In this document: positions 53,768 to 64,000 of the stretch, piece after piece
How positions within the stretch are numbered: position 1 is the stretch's first letter
How the letters are laid out: each line of letters starts with the position of its first letter
Source of the DNA: Nematostella vectensis
Lineage: Eukaryota; Cnidaria; Anthozoa; Actiniaria; Edwardsiidae
DNA: 64,000 nucleotides
Assembly: GCF_932526225.1 (NCBI RefSeq)
Contig: NC_064044.1
Span: 4,705,747 to 4,769,746, forward strand
Direction: 5' to 3'
Notes under the pieces: generated by a model
Database searches by the model: none
What the model was told of the DNA's origin: nothing
What the model saw: only the letters and a program-made list of their open reading frames with translations
Translations under genes and position numbers: made by a program

Positions 53768-54318
53768 CCATGTCCAGAGTGACTTTGCCTTGATCATAGT
53801 GACTTTGCCACAATCTTAGGGACTTTGTCATAGCCTGCGTATGTAGCTGGTGGTTATGTTGAGTTTTGTGCGACCATTCAAAACAGACTACTCAACCAGC
53901 TATGCAGGCTATCTTTGCCACAATCATAGTGGCTACCTTGGTCATAATGACTTTACCTTGTGTAAAGAGACTTTGCAACGATAATATTGACTTTGCTTCA
54001 GTCATAGTGACTTTGCCACGGCATAATGACTTTGCCAAGGTCATAATGACTTTGCCTTGGCCATAGAGACTTTGCAACGATAATATTGACTTAAGTCAAA
54101 GTGACTTTGCACGGTCATAGTGACTTTGCCATGGTCGTTATAGCTTTTCCTTGGCCAAAGTGACTTTGCCTTGGATAAAGAGACTTAGCAACAATGATAT
54201 TGACTTTGCTTTCATCATAGTGACTTTGCAACGGTCATAGTGACTTTGCCTTGGTCATAATGACTTTGCCTTGGTCATTACCGACTTTGCTATGGTCATA
54301 TTGACTTTGCCATGGTCA
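53768..54318. repeat. GTGACTTTGCC(A/T)TGGTCATA minisatellite
   Basis: Units of about 20-30 bases with the constant core GACTTTGC and a TGGTCATA link, strongly degenerate. It lies downstream of the SDR gene. Confidence 0.9.
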
Positions 54319-57300
54319 AAGTTTATTTCTGGCTACATGGACCTGTTTGTTGTTTATTTTCTTGTGTAACTAACAGTGTTTCTGTAGTTGCTTTTACTGG
54401 TTGTCGCCCTGCAGTTATTAGCTCTTGCTTTCGCAACTTTGCTGCTTTTTCTGCTTCTGCTGTTTTCGTTGTTTTTCTCTACAGGCGCTTACCCAGGACT
54501 GCCATGTCAGACATGGAAAAACCATATAAAAACAATATTTTGGCGCTTCAGGCTGATATTTGGTTCTTATATAAAGTGTAATAATCTGCCAAATCAGCCT
54601 GTAAGCGTTTTTTAAAAAGTAAATAGAATAAGCTTTTTCAGGAAATATGTGATCTGAAGTACTTTGTTTTAATATTTTGTTACATGTAATTGGTGGAACT
54701 TTTACGATGCGAGCAACGAAAAGTAGTGTTTTGATCTCTGATATTTTCTCATATAAGAACAACTTTCATTTTTCTAGGCTCGATTTCAAATCCGGCGGTA
54801 GGCCTTATAGTCATTTTGCGGGCTTACAGAAAAGAGCTGGAATTCGAGCCTATCATTTTTCAGGTTGGATGTATTCTTATATAAATGGTACTTTATTCCC
54901 TAAAATCAGGCGTGGGTGCTGTAGACCCACTTGTTCTTATACGCGTGTTCTTTACTGTGTCATTGCCTAAAATGACTCTGCTTTTATGGCAAAAGGACCC
55001 GATTTCTTGAATCTTTTTAAAAGTTTTTCAATCTTTTTTTTACCCAGTGTCTGACCTCACTTCCTGTATGTGTGATCTCAAGGGTGTTTTTGGATGTGAC
55101 TTCGCATAAAACTGCCACTGGACGTGCCTCCGTCCTCTTGCTTGTTTTTCGCCAAGAATTTGACAAGTAGCTTCCTATTCCAACGTAATAACTTGGATAA
55201 GCGCCTCGTATAAGAAGAAAAATATGAATAAATGGACCCTGGCTACCAGAGGCTCGAGCTTTTTACTCTTTTATTTTCACGCCGATCTTGGCAAGAGGAG
55301 TTTTTGCTAGAATAGGCGCCTCGTCTAGAATGAAAAAAAATATATGAATTAGCTCCTCGCCTAAACCGTGGTGCCCTTTACGACTCTGATGACGAGGGCA
55401 CTTTACATTAGAAGAAAAGTAACGAACTTTTTTTTTTCGGAGCACATTCAACCCATAACCCCAATCTACTATTAACGCGAGCATTGAAGGCGCGAGCATG
55501 CTATCCTCCATTATGAGGACGTTACTCTGCGGCATTTTCAATTATTCGGCGTTTTTGGACGACCCACAGTGACCGAGTCATTAGCGCGTGCCGCCAGATC
55601 GTTACAAAATAATTGCGGCGTCATTACGGGGTAATTACCTTTCAAACGCTCACTTAGTCGTTAACTGTGGCCCATTGACTTGTTGTTATGCGTAATAGCG
55701 CCCGCCAAATTAACCTCAAATATCAAAATAGATTATTAGATTTTTAGAGCGTGGCGACCTCTTGTAAAGCTAAGATTTGAGGCTAAAGTGAGGTTCAATC
55801 TTGAAGTGTCTTCCTCGAAGACAGCGCAGTCTTTCTTGCTCGAAAAATTCTGTGAAACCTATTTCTCTTGCTCAATAAACTATGTGAAGATGCATTCTTT
55901 CCTGCTCGAAAATTTATGTGAAAACAGGCTTTCTTGTCCGAAAACACAGTATTTTAATGCTTAATAAATTATGTGAAAATAATTTATTAAAAATACCGCT
56001 CAGCAGGTATTTATCGCACAAATTTGTTGCTGGAAGCGCTTCAACGAAACATCAATACCATCAAACAGCCAAAATGTGCCGAATGGTATAGGTTCATGCA
56101 AACCTATCTACAACGCTGGCTCAACGGCGAAATGATCGAATATTATTTTTGAGCGCTAGCATCATTTATTTTACATGTATGTGCATTATTAGGGCACAAA
56201 TAAGCGATAAGTAATTGAATAATTATTTTAGGATATTGTTTGTCATAAAGGGCTTATTGTTTGTACGGAGGCGCTAACGTTTGTAAGAAGCACGCAAATG
56301 ACTTTCGCAAAATACTATTGTTTGCACTTGCTGTAATAAAAGTGTTAATGAATGTTTCGTTCACTGTATTGATTGCGAGTTCTCGTATTATTGATATTTT
56401 GTTTGTGTTATTGTTATGTATCAACGCGCAAATGAAAATACATTTTTTATTCCTGGTTGTCGAATAATGTAAATGAATGTGAAGAAAATGCAATTGTGTT
56501 CACTCAATTATGAAAAGCAAATTATGAAAAGCAAAGTAATGAAAAGCAAAAGGTGTACTACCAATAGTGAAATTTGTTTTTGGATAATGGATCTTGCGTT
56601 CACTGAAGAAATACGCGCACATTTTATTCGCATAAGTCTTTAAGTTAACTTTGACTTGCAGTATCTATTTTCTGCTAAAAACAATAAAGTAAACTAGCTC
56701 AATTGCATGTCTTGGAAATTCAGCCGGATTCGCTGAAGGATTCGTGAGCAAGCTAAGTCTATAGTGAACAATAAGCTTTTGCGCTTAAATGGGATAAATT
56801 TAAAAAAATCAAACTTTGAATTTGTTTGCACAAGTCAACACTGATTTATGAGTCTCTGACAATGCGCATATAAGCTCCTGCAAACAGCAACGCAAGAGAT
56901 TTTAATTTGATTATAAACCATGCTAGTGAACATCCATTACACGGAATCTTATCCCTATTTTTATTCTTTATAACGGCCATTACAACGTTTCTAAGTATGT
57001 AACGGAATTTTGCAATCGCCGCTAGAGGCTTGCTTTCCGTTTTTGTTTGTTTATGTGTTTTATTCGCAAGATACTTTAATTACTGATTAATACGGAGGCA
57101 TTTTTCCATGTGCTGAGCGGTTTCTATGTTTATTGTAAGGTATATGAAATGCCGTTCGTTTGTTTGCCTAAACAGAGAACCTAACGCAACATTGGCGGCG
57201 ACGGCAAGGAGAACGTGACCAAAAAATGCTTTAGCGCTTATCTTTCATGGACCGTACGCAAATAGAACGACGATGCTAGAACACACACAAAAAAAAAACT

Positions 57301-60300
57301 GAAAAAAGCCAAACATGAAATACACCGTGAAATGAACTCTGTCTGATACATTTCAGCCGTTTTCCACAAACGATGACGTAAAGCGAGGACAAAGAAGACT
57401 TCTATTTATTGGCAAGCGTAGAAATAAGTTTCTACTGTTTCAGGTTCATTACATTTTTGGGACTATACAAACGAGTTAATTTTATCAAAACTTGTTTTGA
57501 ATTGGGCGTTTATGATAGCGGAGAACGGAGAACATCATGAAGTCTTTACGAACAAACTTGACAACTCTAAAGGGATAAATTTTATATTTTCCCATCCCCA
57601 CCTGCTTCTCTACACAAATTTCTGTGTTTGTTTCTTTTTCTTCTTTTGCGGAAGCCGAGGATCCAGTCCCCTATCCAGCTACCCACTGCTAGGGAAATAA
57701 CGCCCCCCCCCCCCCCCCCCCTCCCCCACCCACCCGCGAACGAAACAGAAAAATGTTTACCAGAAAGACAACGATTTAGTGTCTAGTGAATTCTGACGCT
57801 TTAAAAACGATATTTGATTGAAAGCATCTCGGTTACTATTTGAATTAGCCAATTGAAACAGATGCTTTCTTGGTATCTTACGGTAGAGCCTAAAAAAATT
57901 GGCGGCATAATTACCGTTCTTAGGGCAAAGTTCATAGAATATCCCGCTCGGCAGTGTTGTGTATTTAACGACTGCCTAATTGCCTGTCCACTTGCTGGGT
58001 AAATCTCTGTGGTTTTAACTTCATCGTTTCCGCTAAACTCTAGGACTCATGCATCGCTGCTGTGATTTGTGTCAAAGGCTCTGGGTGAAACCTGCAGTGA
58101 TTAAATATTACAAGTGGTCGCCAAAAGGTCGTTTTAGAACTTCCTGTTTTAAAGAAATCCCCTCATTTGGTAGAAGTCGGCGATAAGTGATGCCGCGACG
58201 GCTTGCTGTCCTCTCGTATCCCCAAAGTGGTAAAAAAACAAGGCGTGGAGGATGAAAGAAGCGCACCCATACCAAACAATTTTGTTTTTGTAACGGGGCG
58301 TCGTTACAAACCATATTTGGAGTTTTAAATCGGGAGCTATTTGGGAGCCCCCCTTCAATTATGCTATTTATTTTCTTATCCGCTTTTAATGTCCTAAAAA
58401 TGTACTTAAACGGTTGTCTTAATTTCGATTTTTTTGCCCCGCCGCACCTCAAAAGAGGTCTGGACGCTAGATTGCCACAGGTTTCCCGCGCACAATTTAT
58501 CTCCAGACTCTTAGATGAATTTGATTGGTTTTCCCTCTCCTCCAACAATGTACATCCCCCGCCCCCTTCTACACACATCCTCTAGCAGTAAGCAGCAAAG
58601 AGCTAATCTTGTTTAACTTGCCTGACATTCTAACATATCAAACAGTTTTGTTCCGTCGTTTTTCATATTTAGATATTTCATGAAATATTCGGAAATTCGC
58701 ATTTGTTTTCGCTTTTTAACCTCACCGAACAATGTCGAGAAATCTCACGTGATCTAAAAGGGATTCCTTTTGCTGCTACGTTTGCTGGCCGACATATTGA
58801 AAAAATGGGTCTGAAAGCTGTCGACGACAGCTGGTAATGGAAAAAATATATTTTTTCACATATGACACTGATATAGTATCAAGCCAGTTGAGAATCCTAA
58901 ATTTCACCTTTAAATGGCGTGCCTTTCTCCTCCTAATAAGGCCAAAACTTCAGTTAATCGACCCTTATTTGGAAATTTGAAAAGTGTTTTAACATCGAGA
59001 TTAAAATGGCGCCAAAAAACATGACAGACTCAAGGAGACCAAATTTTGATGCTATAAACATGACCCTAACGAGACTGCCTTTTGCTCTTCCCATCGCTTT
59101 CTCATTGCATCACTAGTACCCACTTTACGGGTCAAATGTATAACTTCATCAGGGTTATAACAAATGCTCGGGTGTTGACGTGTTAAAAAATAGTGAACTT
59201 TGGTTACTAAGAGGTTTATTTTTCTGATCAAGGATCAAGTGATCTTTCGGCGCTGTTTTTGAGAAAAGCACATATACACGCGACTGCTTGAGATTTGTAG
59301 GAAAAGGTTTTGAAATGTGACGCGCAATACTCGCGTCTCCAAGTTATTTCTTTTATAAAATTTGTCAAGTAGAAGCGGGTATCTATAAATGCCTGTAAAA
59401 GAATTAGGGATCGCGACCGTTTGATCTCTGATGGGGAGAAAACTGATGATTGCCCTGCTCTTTGCTCGTTGTGTTGCTCGATACTGGGCCTTTTATCCAA
59501 TACTCGCTCGAAATTCTGGAGATTTTAGCTTGCTCGAGTTTTCTGGGGGGATTTTCGTAACCCCTTCAGGTATCAAATGTTCGAGCCCTAATATTTTTGT
59601 GGAGTGGAGTGAATGCGTAGGTACTGGTAGCCCTCTTGGATACTACCAGGCTGTACAGTCGAATGATATCAACTGTCAGCGATGATCCCATTCTGACGCA
59701 TTTTGAATTAATCGGTATTATTTTATCATAAACTCTCGCGATATTTAGTAGGCACATTAACAACATCTGCTCAAAAGATCCTACTCAATCAATGAAAAAG
59801 GGGAGGCGCCATTAGGTAGGAAAGCATTATGTATATTTTTAATCTAGCTTTCATCTTATTTTGCCTTTCCTCATTCAGAAAGCTACAACAAATGAAATGC
59901 AAAAGAATGACATAACAAAGAAAATTAATTAATAAAACCTTCAAGTCTTAGCCAAGATTTCGTATCTTCTTGTAGTTTTAATTAAGATAACTTTTTTATT
60001 TGTTCTCACATTTTTTCGCTAGTGCTCGCCCGCTGGCTCTGGTGAGCTTAGGATAACTGTCAGGTAAGCTTAAACTTTACAGACTCGCCGATACTATTTT
60101 TCATTCTCAACGCGCCTCGCATTTTATCAATTTATTGTGTCTATTGAATATCATGTTATATTGATGAATCTTATTTTGAATGCTGATAATCTTTTTTTGA
60201 AAAAAAAAAATACTACAAATGTGATTTTATTATTTGAAACTGAAGAATCAAAATTGATGGATTGAAAGCTAGATGAGGATGTTGAAAGGAAGAGGGGATG

Positions 60301-60758
60301 GAGAAGGGAGGAAGGAGACAGGGATAAAATGTATGAAACAATTTCTTTTTTAGAACAAAAAAAACCTCGTCTGTTAGATATTGGTTTACATTTCCTGTAT
60401 CACACTATATCAGGATTATATTCTTATCTTAGTATTTTGTGTTTCAATTTATCACACCCTTTTCACATGGAACTGCAAACCACTCTAAATCACACGGACG
60501 ATTATAGCTAGGATTTGCTGTGGGGGATAGAGGGTGTAGTGGTTATATGTGTTGTGAAAATATGTCTGGCATTACTTGAATAAGATAAGACACCCCGTTT
60601 TTGGGGGGTAGGGGTGCGGGGGTGGGGGCGCGATCAACATTAGGGACCTTAAGCAAGGACGACTCGAAGACGGCTAGGACAACGAGATGGATGTGTCCGC
60701 GCTTGGCGATCAATTCCAATGTAGTTGCAATAAAATAAGCAAAACATTATAGTCAGCC

Positions 60759-60892
60759 TAAGTTCAAACGTCGTATTATCCATGAGCCTTTTCAATGCAA
60801 ATGCATGCAAACGAATCGAGTCGATTGTTTTATCTTCATCTGCACGCATGTGCATTGAATACAGCTCATGGGTAATGTGACGTTTGAACTTA
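60759..60892. repeat. 134-bp inverted-repeat element
   Basis: The ends TAAGTTCAAACGTC and GACGTTTGAACTTA (with small gaps) continue inward as paired CATGAGC / GCTCATG and TTCAATGCA / TGCATTGAA blocks. It could be a MITE or a transcribed hairpin. Confidence 0.7.
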
Positions 60893-61363
60893 TTCTCAGA
60901 GACATAAAAATAAAATAAGGGTATTATTTATACGGTAGTGAACGTAGTTAGAGGAGTTTAAAGTGCAACGTACGCGTCCTCGATTGACGTCATGATTGGA
61001 AAACGGCTGAATTTTATAAACATGAACGCATTTTCACGTGCTGGTATTGAATTCTTAATCAAATTCCATTGTTTTCTGCCGTCGTTGTCCACGTCGTTGC
61101 TTTAGGTTGCTGATGATGATGCTGGAAGATCTTGATTTATATAATTCGTGAGACTCTGTAGACGGTGCAGTCCATCTTGCATCACAGGGAGATAATCTCG
61201 CTAGAGTGTCGATATTCTCAACCCTATTTTCTCAACAACAGCTGAGCTCATTCACGAGTTTATTAAGTATAAGCTTACAGAACGCAGCAGTTAAGTTTAG
61301 TGACCGACCATATGATATGATAGCCCTGGTAGAAATATATTTTATATTTTCTGTTCCATCATA

Positions 61364-61636
61364 TATACACCTATTTCAATAAAGGCTGTCAGTGATTTGG
61401 CAAATAACGATTGGCAAATGGCACTTCTACGATCGAGAGTAACCATGCGTCTCGAAGAATTTGGATAAACCAAAACAACTATCCATTATAGGTTACCAAT
61501 TCTTGGCTTTGACATTTTTTTGCTGGGCTTTATTTAACACCTTTAATTTTACGAATAATTAGTACCCATAAGCCATTTAGCATTTGCCATTCGCAATTTG
61601 CACTGACAACCGAACCTTTTGTGAAATAGGTGTATA
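61364..61636. mobile_element. 273-bp MITE with TATACACCTATTTC termini
   Basis: The left end TATACACCTATTTCAATAAA and the right end GTGAAATAGGTGTATA are inverted. Inner blocks (TGTCAGTG, TTGGCAAATGGC) are also mirrored. TA-rich flanks are compatible with TA or TATA target duplication. A solo end lies near 11399. Confidence 0.75.
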
Positions 61637-63660
61637 TTATATTCGTTACCAATCCGACGTCAGTATCAAAATGGTTAGTCCAATTCATGTGTAGCCAGTA
61701 TTTGTTGGACGCGGGGGTGCAGCCATAGATATCATATGGAAAAAGTATACTATTTGACAGCCCCAGAAATGACCCAATTGGGTTCACGCCTGCTAGTCCA
61801 TTTACGTATAGGCCCACGGGTCGCACGGGATTCTTCGTTCACAAGTTTATTTACGTATAATAGGCCCACGGAACGCACGAACACTTTCACGAGTTTCTAT
61901 TTTGAATACATCAGCATGTACCCATCAAACGTTAGCGCTGAAATCCTCTTGTCAACACCGGCATTCCTCGAAGGGATCAAGCTCATGTCAGTCGGCCCCC
62001 CGTCCGGGATAAACTGTCAACAAACGAGGCCGAGTATTATAAACTGCAGCCATCGTGAGAGTTGAAGCCGGCAAGAAGGCGTTATTACTAAGGTTAGACG
62101 TGCACTCAACGCGAAGCTGAGCCAAAAATAACGGTACAATAAAACAGACGGGGACGTCTCGTTTGGATTTTAGACAGAGCGCCCGTCTTAGGTGATGTAC
62201 GTTCTATTTGGGCCTTGAAAGGACAGAGCGGGAAGGTCCAAAAATAATCGCTTGTCACTAAAAATAAAATCTTGAGAAAAAAAAAACGGGAGTGCTGGGC
62301 AAGAAGCCCCAGAATGTTTTGTCTCTGAAAAGAGTGCGTAGAAACAGCCAAAATCTTTTTGACATTTTCAGAGAGAATGTCCAAAACATTTCTGAAGATA
62401 GATGAAACTAAGGCTTAGACAAAACAAGATTAATCCACCTCAATTGAAATTAAACATGACGTTTTGGCGGCTTTTTCGCACGCTATTGATTAATTAGCCG
62501 ATGATGGGAAGGCAGTATTTGCGCACAAACACCAAAGCAAGTGCGCTCAACAGTGAGTAAATATGTCCCGGGCGACAAACAGTGGAAGTTTGGCAAATAG
62601 CTTATAATCACGTTACTCGATTTCTGTTGAAAGTATTTATAGCTGATTAGATTTAAACTCATAGCATTTCCTGTATGGCTATAGCTACATGACGTCTTTA
62701 TTTGCTCGCTTGATTATTTCCCATAGCATGAGTGAGAGGTTGGGATTGTGTTTGTCAATGTTTGTGCTGATTCTTTGGACAAATAAGCGCGCTAGTTGAC
62801 GATTGAAAAGGCCGCATGCGACGACAATTGGTCCGATATGCTGCGGAGTGTAAACTTTGTTAGCATGAGGCCTAACACTCGGCTAATGAGAGTAATCCAC
62901 GCACACAAAACAGAAACGTAATACCTTTTTTGCGATGGCGCGGGTGCGTTGATCCTAGTTTGGGGCAAAGAAGTCAATTTAGTTACAAGGGCCCCTAGGG
63001 CGTTCTAAAGCAAAAATGACTTGCCTCCCCTGCAGCTACATCATCAAAAAACCTGCCCTTTAATACGATTAAAACACCGCTAACAACTCGAGTATCAATT
63101 TAGAGTTAATTCTGATTAAATTCTCTGTAAATACGTTTGGTTTTGCGCTGTCGCAGCGCTGAATGTTTCAGATTCTTGGCGCGTTTCTATGCGTTTCGTG
63201 TTCTGTAGAGGTATAGGTCGGTGTTTGGTCGACCGAGTGATGACGTCTCAGCGCGCTTTGGCTCTCGGCGGCGCGTGGTGATCACTGAGAGTCCTGTCGA
63301 CGAGTCATCGGCTAACCCGGCACAGATACGTCCAATACTATCGTTGACATATGTTTCCTGTTCAGCTCTCTAGAATCAAGACCCTTGTATTGAGAAATAC
63401 GCCGAGTACTTACACGACTCACAAATAATCCAGCCCACTTCCCGGACTTCCAATTGGCGCGATCCGCGATTCTCGTCCCTTCTTCCGTTACGTCGTGTTT
63501 AGTCTATTGCTGGTTTCCGCACAGATTCAAAACATCGCCTTGTTATAATGTCATGTATTTCACTTGTGCGTGAGAACAAGCGTAGCCCGATGCTCTCTGC
63601 TCCACCTCATTTTGGAGTTTTCAAGTCGGAGACGAACCCCCAAACTCCTGTGTCGCCCCC

Positions 63661-64000
63661 TTAACTGCATCCACATCTCTCCACAACCATGTCCTTGTAG
63701 TTCTTATAAACAACGTTATTGCTTCCATCCTCAGTATACAAGATACTTATAGGGCTTAGTTCATTGGGCGTACAACACGCCTTTGGAGCAATACTAGGAT
63801 CTAGACTGTTCACTATCGTCTGTACTGTCGCATGATTGGTAGGGCGCAAGTAGTTATCAATCGGATATTTACACTCCCCTTCGCATAAGTACGCGTCATA
63901 CCCCTGCGGAGCGATGATCCAATCACTCCAACCCAAAAGCCGAAAATCCACGTACATTCTTTTTCGTCTGCATTTGCGCTTTTCTCGCTGTCTCCGTGAC
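63661..64000 (-). CDS. BMP/GDF-type TGF-beta ligand, C-terminal mature domain (partial)
   Basis: The minus-strand frame is open from the window edge to the stop at 63661-63663 and carries a complete cystine-knot domain. It starts in a basic stretch with the first cysteine (CRRKRMYVDF), then GWSDWIIAPQGYDAYLCEGEC, PTNHATVQT, PKACCTPNELSPISILY, and ends in the invariant CGCS. Seven cysteines are present, including the one before the second Cys of the CC pair, which in this family forms the interchain bridge. The WIIAP, TNH and SPISILY motifs place it with BMP2/4, BMP5-8 or GDF5-like ligands, but the 112 visible codons do not discriminate. The propeptide, signal peptide and cleavage site lie beyond 64000. 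It would be a secreted dimeric signalling ligand. Confidence 0.95.
   Translation of the reverse strand, partial: SRRQREKRKCRRKRMYVDFRLLGWSDWIIAPQGYDAYLCEGECKYPIDNYLRPTNHATVQTIVNSLDPSIAPKACCTPNELSPISILYTEDGSNNVVYKNYKDMVVERCGCS

Larger units (their letters stand above)
53500..63660. other. 10-kb region without recognised genes
   Basis: It contains a GACTTTGCC minisatellite (about 53768-54318), fold-back elements (60759-60892 and 61364-61636) and AT-rich unique sequence. The longer open frames (58108-58578 minus, 61736-62065 plus, 54677-54970 plus) show no family motif or credible splice partners. It lies 3' of the minus-strand BMP-type gene, so it may include that gene's 3' UTR and enhancers; none can be pointed out. 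Confidence 0.5.

Noticed and set aside
58108-58578. 156-codon minus-strand open frame
   Set aside because: It has no recognisable domain, no plausible splice partners and unremarkable composition, so it is probably a chance frame.

Overview
The window looks like nuclear DNA from an anthozoan cnidarian; a Nematostella-like sea anemone is my inference. Genes are split into many exons with GT-AG introns, introns are packed with minisatellites and short inverted-repeat elements, and the proteins are animal-specific (collagen, JmjC hydroxylase, BMP-type ligand). Exons were joined by hand from splice signals and reading phase, and every complete model closes in frame.

Layout. 1-5.0 kb: no gene; minisatellite and small inverted-repeat elements. 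5125-10308 (+): ten-exon secreted collagen-like gene ending in a ten-cysteine domain whose cysteine order matches the resistin/RELM family. 11573-17530 (-): seven-exon FIH-like JmjC 2-oxoglutarate oxygenase with an apparent signal peptide, tail to tail with the collagen gene. 17.5-25.9 kb: no gene recognised; transposon remnants and fold-back elements. 25871-45440 (+): nineteen-exon gene for a 1440-residue protein with a charged N-terminus, coiled coil, C2-like region and a C-terminal membrane part. 46926-49007 (+): small two-exon gene of unknown function. 49436-53256 (+): four-exon SDR16C/RDH10-like short-chain dehydrogenase. 53.3-63.6 kb: no gene recognised. 63661-64000 (-): C-terminal part of a BMP/GDF-type TGF-beta ligand, running off the window.

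Main findings. The strongest is the collagen-resistin architecture: about 161 Gly-X-Y triplets followed by a domain that fits C-x11-C-x9-C-x-C-x7-C-x11-C-x-C-x-C-x8-CC, very close to the RELM pattern. Resistin is trimeric through a coiled coil, so replacing that stalk with a collagen triple helix makes structural sense. The same gene carries an apparent one-base insertion in exon 4. Second is the FIH relative with a predicted secretory signal. Third, the nineteen-exon gene has several exon-intron junctions copied in tandem into its own introns, creating decoy splice sites.

The genes do not form an obvious pathway. The collagen-like protein and the putatively ER-targeted hydroxylase are neighbours that might meet in the secretory pathway, but nothing in the sequence proves a link.
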